A stretch of DNA of 64,000 nucleotides, taken from NCBI GenBank assembly GCA_905160935.1, contig CAJHZI010000739.1, positions 1-64,000 on the forward strand, in the 5' to 3' direction. The notes below the pieces were generated by a model. The model did not search any database and was not told the DNA's origin. It saw only the letters and a list, made by a program, of their open reading frames with translations. Shown here piece by piece: positions 1-12,700 of this stretch. Position numbers and translations under genes: made by a program. The number at the start of each line of letters is the position of its first letter. Position 1 is the first letter of the stretch. The DNA comes from Enchytraeus crypticus. Lineage: Eukaryota; Annelida; Clitellata; Enchytraeida; Enchytraeidae.

Positions 1-1639
1 GTACATAGGCCTAATAGTTACAGGAAGTAGTGCTGCTTTATATCAACAACGCTAAACTTTGCGATGAATTCAACTGTTGTATGACATAACAATAATTCAT
101 TTATAGAATAGCAATTCAATAAGAAATGACGCCTCCTCAATGACAGCATTAATTTCTTTCTTGTCCTGTCAGATTCTCTCTGAGAAACACGTTTCCTATG
201 CTTGCTTCGCTTGTTTCCGCTAAATTAAGCGGAAATGAATTTCGTCCGGCATTCATTGCATTGAGAAAGTGCAGAATATGTTGGTCATTAGCTATTGACC
301 TCTAGGCTTTTGTCTGGTCTAAATATAAGCGTACGCCAGTAAAGAATCTATTCAGTAACACTTTCGTTAACACAGCAAGAATGAAAATGAGAATTTTAAA
401 CTTTGAGCACTAGAAATAAAAGGCTAATTTTAAGTACATTCACTAAGCCAATAAGAACACTAAGCATAAACTTGATACTAAAGATCATAGTAGCCACTAA
501 GCACACAATGGACACTAAACACATACTGACCACTAAAAAAGGCTGACCATTAAGCACATACTGACCACTAAACACATACAGACCACTAAGCACGTATTGA
601 CCACTAAACACATACTGACCACTAAGCACATACTGACCACTAAGCACATACTTACCACTAAGCACATACTGACCACTAAGCACATACTCTCACTGGTATC
701 AAACGTCACTGGTGTGTAAAGCATTCGGCCAGCAGTTCATCAATTATCCAATCAGGGACGCAATTGCTTTACGTGAGTCGTTTTCTGTAATACACACGCG
801 CCTGACGACGGGGCATCAGGTTCTGTCCGCAGCTTCCCTTCATCACAGAGGCTCGTGGACGTGACAGTATAAACAAATCCGCTCGTCCGTTATATGTATC
901 GTCCACCATATACCCCCTCCATTCATTCCACGCTATCTAAAAGTATCTCTAGTCCTTCATTAATCTGTGAATGGCATTTTTTGCACTTTTATGACCTATT
1001 AATCAATTTAAAAACTGTTTCTATTATGTAGGTTAAGATTAAACTTCGGCATTAAGCGATGGCATTAGATTCAGGCGTAATTTTAAATGACTCAACTATT
1101 ATAAGAACTCTTCAACTCGTGTTAAATAACTAGCAGTCTCACAGACACGATTGGTCAATGGAATTATAGAATATTAGCCTTCTATTAAATCATATGATGA
1201 ATAGAGAAAATTGCATCTAAATGAGAGGATCTTTCCTTTCTCACTCCAGTACCGCTCCGTACGACAGGCATAAATTGTAGTCTGCTTTCACTTCTGTTTT
1301 CGAGCACTTCAGCGATCAAAGGGGTGCATTCAACTCAAATCGTATGCTCCCCAAGACATGTGAGTTTTAGAGAACTTTCAATGGTCATGCGTTGTAGTCT
1401 AATTTTCGCTCAAACAATATATATATCGGGAATTATATCCCGATTCACAAACTAAATTGTCTAGGAATTTGTACGGTTATAACTGTAGAGCTAATTAAGC
1501 AAACAAGATCTGCCTCTGTTGGTAAGCACACTACTCACTAATTTAAAGTTACTTGTCGTCGTGCGCACTGGCATACAGTATTCGAAATATCATCCACACT
1601 TGATCATTGATCAATACAGCTCAAGTGAAATTTTCTTTT
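1..1639. other. No gene recognised (apart from the minisatellite)
   Basis: AT-rich sequence without a convincing exon. Class B GPCR first-exon motifs were looked for and not found. It could be GPCR intron or intergenic. Confidence 0.5.
492..695. repeat. 18-bp minisatellite
   Basis: About 11 copies of a unit like CTGACCACTAAGCACATA. Open frames on the - strand here (Val-Val-Ser-Met-Cys-Leu repeats) are by-products of the array. Confidence 0.9.
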
Positions 1640-2700
1640 TCTTCTAGAGTTCTGCCTAACGGCAGGTCCACGGCTTATAACTCTTCCAATTAGTTCTCTC
1701 CTCAGCCTTTCTTTTCATTTCTTTGTATGGATCAACTCATCCAACATCCAATGTCATGGTCTGTTTCTAAATCTTTTCCTTTGCATTCTTCCTTGCATTA
1801 TATCCTCAGCTAAACACCCTCCCCCATCATATATCCAATCCGGCTTTTCTTTCTGCTTCTTATCACATTTATTAACTCTTTTATTTATACCGACTCTCTC
1901 AAGAACTAATTCTTTTTTATTTTTTGTGAGCTCAACAAATCTTTTCCATCACTTTCTATTACTTATCAAAGTATTCTGATAGAATACTTTGGACTGAATT
2001 TCTGGATTTTGGAATTTGCACCGTTTTTGGACCTTTTTTGCTCGCCGGCTTGATTTTGTCTCAATGGTGCTCGATGTTGTCATTGATGACTGTAGCACTC
2101 TAATTGTTGTTATATATATTATATTACCAGATTTCCAATGTTTCTCCAGTTTCCCGATATCCTCCTTCCTTTACAACGTTTCCCATCCGGACAAATATAC
2201 ATAAGTAAGTATTGACCACATCAATATTTTCACAATCTGTGGCTTGGTTTTTCAATATCATTTGTTAGAAGTTTTTTTGTCTTTCCTAAAGCCGCTTTCA
2301 CCTGTGAAATTTTACATTTTACTTCTGTTTAACATTTCCCATCATACGTAACGTTATAGCCCAGATACTTGAAGCATTTTGCCGGTTCTAATAATGCATC
2401 ATTCAATGTAATATTTACATCTCCGAAGATCGAAGATCACTCTCACATCTTGTCTTTTTATATTAATTTTCATATCATACCTCAATGCAGTGACATTTAG
2501 ATCATCCATAATCCTCTGCAATCCTACTTCGCTACTAGCAAGCATACCTTGGTCATCGACAAACTTAACCTCTTCTAGCAATTTGCCTCGAATTACCATT
2601 CTTTCCTCAACCATCTCCATCACTTCTCTCATTATCGCCTCGTCATAGGGGTTGAACAGTAATTGTGAAGTACATCATTCTTGTCTTACCTCTCAAGTGA
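1640..2700 (-). mobile_element. LINE-B relic, split by a CR1 tail
   Basis: On the - strand, broken reverse-transcriptase sequence includes FVDDQGMLASSEVGLQ (a YADD-type box) and YDMKINIKR. The 3' end at about 1650-1690 carries the same block (tctgccta..ggcaggtcca..) as six other fragments in the window. A + strand CR1 tail (1987-2115) interrupts it. Confidence 0.75.
1987..2115 (+). mobile_element. CR1-like LINE 3' tail
   Basis: About 90% like the 3' UTR of the LINE at 19-21 kb (ACTTTGGACTGAATTTCTGG ... GTAGCACTCTAATTGTTG). It is severely 5'-truncated, as is usual for CR1. Confidence 0.85.
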
Positions 2701-3689
2701 AGAAACTTTTATTAGTTTCACGATGAGCTCCTCTTTCTTTGCAGATATGAAGATATTAAATAATAATATTGACGATTATGAAAATTTACTCTCTGAATAT
2801 TCGACCTAAGAATCCTGCTCATCGACCGTCCATCATTCAAGATTTCCAAATCTGCGCGCACATACCTTTTCCTGAGCTTTACGTTCTCTTAACGCGTCGA
2901 TACGTCCCATTCTACAGGACCGATACGGAGGGGTCTAGATAACAAATGAAATCTTAAGGTTGGTTAACCATCGAGGCTTCGACCTTACACCTCCAATTGT
3001 ATGCAACTGCGTCTTTTTGCGCCCCTCTGGCAGAGAAACCCCCCATGACGTAAAGCAGTCTCCACTTGGCGTCCAATAGAAATACAATACTCTTCTGTTT
3101 CGTTATTACTGTAGCAAATTTGATTCTTAATAATTCCCTTTTCAAACCAATGCTGAGCTATTCTATTTCTACTGCCACTCAATCTGATGAAAGTTGCTTA
3201 TCTATTCACTGTGTTATTTCAAAAATATTATCGTCGTGGGTTAGCTAATATAGATATGATTCATTGATTCTGGTGAATTTTTTTCGTGATTTAGAATCAA
3301 CGATCAGACTCTCACTAAGCTTTAATGCTGTCTTACTGATCTCAATAATCATGATTCGTGTGACCCGAGGTCTGCTTCAGGCCGTTTCTTTTATATAAGA
3401 AGGATCGGCAGAGACCGAGGCCGCCATAAATTAAAGCTCGACCGTGTATTACATCCACATTCAATTATGAATGATCTGCTCTGTGAAATGAGAAATCCTC
3501 CCAGGGGTTCCGCAGCAAGAAAAAGAATTCCTTTAAAGAATTCATTGCAGTACTTACATGTTTTGGCGGCATCGCCTTTCGTATACTTAAAACAGAATAC
3601 GGAATATACTTGTAATAGATGACAATAAGAAATTAAGAAATAGGAAGAATAGTTGGATAGGACACATTCTAAGGGGGGGGGGGGGAAAG

Positions 3690-3876
3690 TCTATTAAAAG
3701 AGGTCGTCGAAGTTAGAATGAAAGGACATAGAGGCAGAGGCAAGCCGAGATTAGGTATGTTAGATGATTTAAAGACCAACTCATATGTGGAAATGAAGAG
3801 GAAAGCGGAAGATAGAAAAGAGTGGAGGCGTTATATACCATGGAACTGCTAGTAGGCAGTGCACTAAGAGAGAAAG

Positions 3877-3880
<4 letters not shown>
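3690..3880 (+). mobile_element. LINE-B 3' end
   Basis: Ends gaggcgttatataccatgg..gtaggcagtgcactaagagag, shared with copies at 24.3, 39.5 and 51.8 kb (+) and 1.7, 6.5 and 41.3 kb (-). A (TA)n tract follows directly. Confidence 0.7.

Positions 3881-3959
<79 letters not shown>
3877..3959. repeat. (TA)n microsatellite
   Basis: About 40 TA units with one TG interruption. Confidence 0.97.
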
Positions 3960-3960
<1 letters not shown>

Positions 3961-4699
3961 CAATGTACATGTATTCTAGCTTCGGTTAGCAACTAGTGGC
4001 CTACCTACTACTATTTCTACAAATTGGTTCACTGAACGACAATCAATATTAAGCATCACGAATTCATCACGAATTCCCACTGCGGTAGCTGGTGAATTGC
4101 GATAAGATCCTTTTTTGATATACTACAAAGGAATCATTTAAAGAATTTATGTGTAATTGAAGGAGAATGAATTTATAAAGTACTGTACAAATAAGAAGAC
4201 TCCTATTCATAAGATCCTGTTTAGGTAAATTTTTAAAGTAATTATGTATATTCATGGAATACGTAAGTGCTATCCGTAGCCATTATATTAACCGTTTCAC
4301 TCATACTTGCGTACTCTTAATTTTTCTTTTTCCTGCAAAATGTCTGGTTGTTCAAATATGTATGATGCGATAAATTTAATTTTAAAAATATAACAATTAT
4401 TTCCCAACTTTTCATTTTTATTCTTTTCACTGCAGTATACGAATGCGTCATTAAATGGTCTCACTTCCGGAGTGTCAGTCTTCTAATTAGTTTCCTTCCT
4501 TTCCTCCTCGTTTTGTCTTTCTAACAAGCCCCGCCCCATTAGGATATATCTTATTCAACTGTTCTTCTAATTTCTTTTTATAGCTATACTAAAGCCTTTT
4601 AAAGCCTATAATATAGCCTTTTGATATTTCTTAAGTCCAATCTGTTCTTTTCACCTTGTCCACAGACTCTTCAGATTTTTGTGGAGTAGCTGATAACGC

Positions 4700-4790
4700 T
4701 CTTGCCTGAAGGAAGGGGCCATCGGCTCTAATTCCTACCTGACTGTCATTGATAATTGCCTCTGTACTGAAACGGACGTTAAACTGAAAG
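4700..4790 (+). mobile_element. SINE fragment (GACGTTAA tail family)
   Basis: Carries GGCCATCGGCTCTAATTCC (box B-like) and the ACGGACGTTAA end seen in about a dozen other copies. Confidence 0.55.
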
Positions 4791-6084
4791 TTATAACATT
4801 GCATTTCTTATAATATATTATTGAATAATTATAATTATCGTTTCAAAGTCACGTTGCGGTCCAAACTATTATTTTAAAAACTCTACTTGCTAGTTATATG
4901 TATCATCATTGTTTTGAACGCTTAGCATGCTATTTGTTTTAGCTGGGATCAACTTAATAGTTTGCATATATGTATTTGATATTTCTCAATGCAATTTTAG
5001 AATAAGAATTACAGAACTAAAAAAATTATTCGCATAGTCTAGGACTACTCAGTGCGCGAATTAAGCGAGTGAAGATGATATTGATAGCTAATGATTTGTA
5101 TTTTGTACATGTACATATGGGCAAAATTCCATTGCACTCACAACTATGAAGTGCCATTGCACAATTAGGCCTACGTACAGTAAAATAGCCTAGAATCTTG
5201 GGCGAACTTCAAAGGTTTACAGAATAAGTTTCATGAAATTAGTATTAGCCGAATACTATTTACCTTAAGAATATATTTTTATATTCATGTTAGACAATAT
5301 TTATCTAATGTCTTCATTGAATTTGTTTGTTCCAATTGAAAATTGTTAGCCTTGAGCGGTGTTTGAAATTTTGCTGATGCATTGAATGTCATCTTCTCTG
5401 CTGCATTGTTTAAATTGAACGTATGATCACCACATGCGTTGCAGTATTTATTAAATAATGCATTTATAACTACGAGATATAAATTTATGCATGGAAGTTT
5501 TAAATTATATTTTTCCAATATTTTATATAGGCCTATTTAAATCTATATGTAAATCATATATAAATCTTATGCTTTTTGTCTTCAGTATTTTCTTGCGGCA
5601 TATTTGCTTATTTACTAGTTTAATAATGAATTTCTAAAAAAATTATTTGTAGCGCAATAAACGAAACTTAAAATTTAAACACGCATTGTAGTGACATGAT
5701 CATTCTTTACGATATTTATTAATTTTAATACAAAATATTTATACCTATAAGGAGTTAATAATCAAATAGACATGCTTTCACAATCATGTGAATGTCCGAA
5801 GGTTTTATTTTCAGATCCTAAGACTACATGAGCAGCAATTTAAAATTTAATAACGATTCTCTCCGCAGCAAATTAATAAAGTATTTAATAATAATCCATT
5901 CCTTTATTTCATCACAATTTAGCAACCGCAGATAGTTATAATGTTACAATGAGTATTACAGTTTTAATCTGTAACATAACAGGTAAATAAGAAATTTATT
6001 TAAGTTATTTAGAAAGTTTTAATTTGAAAAATATGCATATCAATGAAATGTTATATCAATGAAACCTCCTCTTCTTTAATTCCC

Positions 6085-6222
6085 TTTACTTTGGACTGAT
6101 TTTCTGGATTTTCGAATTTGCATCGTTTTTAGAAATTCTTTTTGCTCACCGGCTTGATTTTGTCTCAATAGTGCTCGATGTTGTCATTGATGATTGTAGC
6201 ACTCTAACTGATGTTATGTTAA
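6085..6222 (+). mobile_element. CR1-like LINE 3' tail abutting a GPCR exon
   Basis: Same 3' UTR as the 19-21 kb LINE, ending GATGTTATGTTAA. The following G completes the AG acceptor of the GPCR exon at 6224. Confidence 0.88.
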
Positions 6223-6223
6223 G

Positions 6224-6348
6224 GTAACGCTACGAAGCAGTGTCAGGCAGACGGCCAGTGGTACATCAATCCTGAGAGAAACACAACCTGGACCAACTAC
6301 TCGCAGTGCCTGCCTGATAAAACCATAGGCCTATCTGTCTTTATGAAG
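6224..6348 (+). CDS. GPCR exon: end of hormone-binding domain
   Basis: Encodes the last two cysteines of the class B extracellular domain, with C-x3-G-x-W, three N-x-T/S glycosylation sites and the TWTNYS motif. The only usable acceptor is the AG at 6222-6223, because an in-frame TAA ends there; it lies at the end of a CR1 LINE tail. No GT donor gives a sensible join. AAG followed by GCAAAT at 6349 joins phase 0 to the TM1 exon, implying a GC-AG intron. Confidence 0.85.
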
Positions 6349-9300
6349 GCAAATAAAATATCAATATATATATATATATATATAACATATACAGTACATG
6401 CGTATACAGTATCTAATAATATGCAATACATTATTAAATAATGTAATTCACATATATCTCTCTCCCAGTGCACCGCCTACTGGCAGGTCCATGGTATATA
6501 ACGCCTCCACTCATCTCTATCTTCTGTTTTCCACTTAATATAAATATTCCAGTGGATCATTAAGTCATCTATAGCATTCATTTTGATTTACCATTATTCT
6601 TAGGGGATTCTGCTTATGACGAGGTGGGCCCCCATATGCCTTCCTTATCTTCTACTAGCATTTACTGGGCAGGGGCGTCATTCCCTGAGAACACTATCCT
6701 GTTTACCCAAGTAAATTAAATATTTCCACATAAATATAAAAATTACAAATAAATGTTTAAAATTTATTTTTATGTTATAAATGCATTTTCTATAGCGCCA
6801 TAATGTTGGACCAAATACTATCAAGGTAGGCTAATTCAAGCTCACTGGTCTACCTGTGAATATTTCATATAAAGGTGAGCAAGTTAAACGCATTATAGAG
6901 GTCTAGAGTATCAACCTGCAAAACTTTAGCAGTGCAATACATCTGGTTTCCGATATGGTTTTTCCGCTATCCGATTTAACCACCTGCTTAAACGGCCCAA
7001 ATAAGAAACATGCATATTTAACGATCTTTTTTCAGGTATACGGGACATAAAAATTGCTACTCTGGTAAAGTAATAGAATCAAACTTAAACTATCTTATAA
7101 TTATAATCATTCTAACGTTGCTGAAACAATTACGACATCCTCCTTCGAGTAGCATCTACATCCCCTCTTGCATCACCTTGGCATTCCTCAAAATTTCTTT
7201 TAAGTCAAACATTCGGTGTAACTGTTGTTTTAGATTCCATAGCGTGAATTAGCAATGAAACTGACGTTAATCTCTCAATGACTTGATTTATATTTTTGGT
7301 TATTTTGATGTCTTTGTAGAAACACGTGGCAAACATTAGTATTCTCAGTAACATCGGCTACTCTCTGTCTCTGCTCGCCATGATACTGGCGCTCATTACC
7401 ATTCTCTCGTTCAAGTAAGTAAGACACTGATGTTATATATTACCTGAATGCTCGTTGTTTACTTAGTATGTTGGTAAGGATCACTGGTGCTCATTACCAT
7501 TCTCTCGTTCAAGTAAATAATATACTATATCTTGCCCTCGTTACCGTATTTGATACCACAAAAAGGGTTTACAATGAAAAATATTTGAAAATTAGTATTA
7601 AATATTTGATCTTATTAATATAATTCGACTATTAAGGATTTGCTATGATTGGGAATTGTGTGTAAACTAATAGAGAATCATCTATAATAATAATAGTAAT
7701 AATAATAAAAATAAAATAACAATAATAATAATAAAAAAGGTTAAACGTACGTTTCCTCATACAAGGATGATGTCAGGGATATCCCCCCATCTCATGTCAC
7801 TACAAATCGATTTACCCCAAACGACCTGAGAAAAACATGTGCTTGAAGAGAAAGAAAAAGATCCTAAACGATGCCGGTTGGGTGATCAAAAAACAGTCAG
7901 GCAATTTGAAAAAATGTATGGCGGGAGGAGATGTGTTTTTAACTTACAGTGGAAAGTGGAATTAGTAGAAAATGAGCGAAGATCAGGAGGCAGAGAGTTC
8001 CAAACAGTAGGAGCGGAGAAAGAAAATTAACGTCTACCTAACGAAGTGAGAATATTAGGAATATTGCGCAGTTTGGCATCGGAATAACGAAACCTACGAG
8101 AAGGTTGATATTGGATTAGGAGATCAGAAAGGTAATAAGGTTTACCGAATGTAAGTGTTTTGAAAGTTAACAAAGCGATTTTATACTTAAATCTTTGAAC
8201 CACAGGAAGCCAATGAAGATTATATAGCAAGGAACTAGAGGTGGTCTGAAGCCTCGAGGATCGACAGACAACACGTGCTAGAGAATTATGAACGCGTTGC
8301 AAACGCAGGAGAGAGAAGAAGGTAGGCCATGTAGCTATGAGTTGCAGTAATAGTAGTACTCTATTCAAGTTTAGAATGAACAATTGAGTTGGCATGAATA
8401 ATAGATAAATTTTTATCAAGAGATGACCGTATCTGTCTGATTTGACGGATCTGGAAGAAATATGAACGACAGACAGATGAGATATGAGATTTGAAGTCAA
8501 GGTTTTCATCAAATATGATACCATGGTTTTTAGCCTTGGAAGTAGGAGTGAAAGCAAGATTTTTAAAAGTATATATAAAGTCTTCGATAAAAATACCAAG
8601 TATTAGTCTCACGAGCCGGTTCAATACTGTATGTTATATTCCACATTGCATATCCCGCATATCCTGAATTTATTATTACGATATATACATGAATATGATA
8701 AGGAAAAATAAATAATGAGAGAAAATTCATCTCAAAACCCCGTCATAATTCTTTTTAATAGCTCTTCAAACAAGCTTTATTTTTATTTCATTACTATTAC
8801 GTAAATTAGTATCAGCAAAATCGAAAAATTTAATAATTCCTAAGTATGCACATGGTGAATTGATCTGTAGTGATGTGTGCTGTGGGGACGTCTCTGACAT
8901 CATCCTTGGATGAGGAAAAGACGTTAAAACGTTATTATTAGGTCTATTATTATTATCAAAAGAAAGGACTTCTTCAACTTAAAAAATTAGCGAAATCAGT
9001 TGCCGCGGTATTTAGAACTTTGAGACATTCTTCATCCTGTTAGTATAGTATCCTTGCCGTAACTTTCCCAATGTCGACACTATTCATAATCAGTCGCTCT
9101 TCTCTCCTACACAAGAACAAACTAATCGGAGTCGTCCCGTAAAACGTTCCTGAAATATTAATTAACCGCAGCGTTAAGAAGTTGACCTTTGGCTTAACGA
9201 TAACTTCATCTGCGCAAGATTAAGGGTCTCGACCCAGCAATCTAATTCGTTTAGCCCTAATTGATTCAGTCCTGATGACCTTTAATTATTTCTGAAGGTT

Positions 9301-9692
9301 GATTGCAACAATCCATTACTGTCTGATAATTAATTCTATTAAGTATACTACATCCCCGTTGAGCAAACATATACATGTATTTCTCCGATACTGAGCATAA
9401 AGCTTAAACACATAAAGCTTAAACTCAAGTCAATTGACTTTATTATTTTTTTGTGTGATTCCTTTCGTCTGATAACTCTGGATAAATAGGTGTTCAATTA
9501 GACAGAACGCTTCTCGTTCTCTTCGATGGCCCATTGTTTCTGTCTCTGATTACTTAATTTGTTTAATTGATGCTATTTTTCTCTTTTTCAAATGTTCTTT
9601 TATATTATTTTGCTTTCTATTCATTTTACTATTTCCGTGTACTTGTATTTATCTTGTATTTCATATGCTGTGTTCTGATCTAATAAACATAT

Positions 9693-9740
<48 letters not shown>

Positions 9741-12700
9741 TCATCAAACCAGCTCCCTTGTAATATGTTCTATCCAATTTTTCTTTCTAATTCTTACTTC
9801 ATTTATTAATTGATAATCATTACCGACTCTCTATAGAACTTCTTCATGAGTGATTTGAGGGTCCAACTAATCTTTTCCATCCTTCTCCATAAACAAAACT
9901 CCAATGCTTCTAGTTTCTTTACATCTTTTTCCTTAACTTCCACTTTTCACTTCTGTACGCGAGTGTCGTTCACGCCAATGTTTTCACAGTCTGTGTAGCT
10001 GTGTCTTTCTTAACACCTTTTGTTAGGAATTCTTTTCTCTTTCAACAGAATTTTTTGCTTTAACCACCGTGCCACTCTTTGCATTTTATTTCCGCCTCAC
10101 AATTTCCATCATCCATACCATTGTGGCCAGGGGCGGTTCTGGCTTATGCAAAATGGGGTGGCCAGAGGGGTGGCAAGGGAAAATTTAGGGAGGCCACATA
10201 TGAAGCAATTTTTAGATATTCTCATACACTTTAAACGATATCATTCATCGCCATTATCGCTTGGTACAAAGCACTAAGGAAAACCCTTTTCGTTCGCTTA
10301 ATGTATCATAATACATTATATAAATCAGGATAACAATGTCGCCCCATATAATGCTGTACATAATTTATTGTAAAAATGATTTTTCCTATCAACAAAATAG
10401 TGATATATCTTTTAAAAGAAATTGAAAAAGTAATGATTACTGACGATTAATAGAAATTAAAATCGCAATTGAAACAAATTTCACAAATTAAATTTAAATT
10501 ATTGCTTAAGAATTTAATCTAAATTGAAAAATAAATAATTGTCACAATTGATATTAGATTGAAATTGTCTTAAAATTAGTGGCTTAACTTAGATATTAGA
10601 TATTTAGATATTCAGTGGATAAATTAAATTCTAACTATTGGCCTACTGCTGTGTCATTTTACGTCATTGCTGCCGTTTGCTGGTAGCATAATACTGAATT
10701 ATTATTCAAGTTACAAAACCAGGCTAAGTAGGCTAAGAGATAGGTTATGTTCTAAGAGGAGATGTCTTGCTAAAAGAGGTGATTGACAGTAGAATGCAGG
10801 AGAAAATATTAAGAGAAATACAGAGATATTTATTAATTAATTAACAGCTAGATTAACAGTCTTTAAAAGGTGTTAAGAAAGACACAGATACACAGACTGT
10901 GAAAACATTGGCGTGAACGACACTCGCGTACAGAAGTGAAAAGTGGAAGTTAATTAATTAATGTGTCCTATCCAACTCTTCTTCCTATTTCTTAATACAT
11001 TTTTCCACTGAGTGTCTATATCAAGTCCCTCCAAAACTTCATCATTTTTAACCTTTTGAGTCCAGTTAATCCTCTTCATTTTTCTCCAAATCCACATTTC
11101 CAATGCCTCTAGTTTCCTAATATCTCCCTTCCTTATGGTTCATGTTTCACATCCATACAATGACTTGGTTCAAACCAACCAATAGCGTGGTCCAATCCAT
11201 ATCGATATATAAATGCTTAATCAAATCGTCTAACGTATCAAATATCTCTGTATTTCTCTTAATATTTTCTCCTGCATTCTACTGTCAATCACCTCTTATA
11301 GCAAGACATTCCTCTTAGAACATATCCTATCTCTTAACCTACTCTTCTTCCTGTTGCTTAATGTGTTTTTTACTCGTCTATCTGTACCAACTCTCTGTAG
11401 CGCCTCCTCATTTGCATTTTTGTAGGTCCAGCTGACCTCTTCCATCCTCCTCCACAACCACATTTCCAACGCTTCTAGTTTATAATAACTTTAACCTTTA
11501 GAGTCCAAGTTTCAGAGCCATACAGCAGCCTAGAACGCAAAGTATTGACAATCTTTATTTTCTTGACTCTCTTCAGGCTTTTTGTTAGTTGTTCTTTTCT
11601 GTTGGTAAATGCCCCTTTCACCCGAGCAATCCAACACTTTATTTCCGCTTCTTATCCTCTGCTATAATAGCCTATAGCTTAAATATTTCAAGCTCTTTAC
11701 TTGTCTAAGTTTTGTGCCATTTGACTGAACAATATCGTAGGATTCGTAGCCTATTTGAGGCACTAAATTATTAGGTCTACTTGGGTTTTTAACTTATCAG
11801 TGCAGAAACTTATTAATTTCTTGAAGCTTATTAAGTTTTAACTATAAATTACGTGCCGAAATAAAGACGCTTTAAATAAAATTTTAACATTTCCGTAACT
11901 ATTATGTTTTTACGTAATTCTACACAATATATTGCGTTACTCTTCAGGTTCTTAAGTTATGTTTTCACTAAATTACATCCTAATATTCGAATAAAATACA
12001 AGACAAGAAACAATGAGCCAGTAAGAAATGCTCACACGTATACTGAGCGCTTCCAATACCACATACAGATTAGCTTTCTATCTAAAGGTATCTACTTAAA
12101 TGCGTGACCCATTTATGATCAGTCGCATCTTATAAAAGCTGTGCAGTGTGCACTGCGCACTCATTTCCGCCGTTCTAAGAAAAACACAAGTAACGCATGG
12201 CTTGCAGGTACCACGTTAAGTTCTAGCTCAGCAGCCCTTCTATTTTAAACAGTGAGTGGACTCGGGCAGAGTGCGAGTCTTTGTCTAAGTAATATGATAC
12301 ATATCACTGATGTCGGGTTCTGACGGTTTGTCTTAAAGATTTCACTGTTCGATTGTCGTTATTAAAATGCGTCAAACATTAATCAAGAAACTTGAACAAG
12401 TATCTTCGTAAATAAGCATCTGATGCTTCCTGATCCAGCACTGCTATGTTATTTTTATTATCACTAAAAATCAAGTTTGGATTGAGCATTTTTGGGGTGG
12501 CCACTGGGGTGGCCAGCCCTTCATTTGGGGTGGCCGTGGCCATCCCAGGCCACCCCTCAGAACCGCCACTGATTGTGGCCCAGATATTTGAAGTTCCTTA
12601 CCTGTTCTAATCGTGTATTATTTAATGGAATATTTGCATCTCTGTAACTCCCAGACACTCGCATCACCTTTGTCTTAGTTATATTAAGCTTCATGTCATA

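Noticed and set aside
1..6223. Search for the missing 5' GPCR exons
   Set aside because: No segment with the class B W-D-x-x-x-C-W-P pattern and splice sites was found, so none is called.
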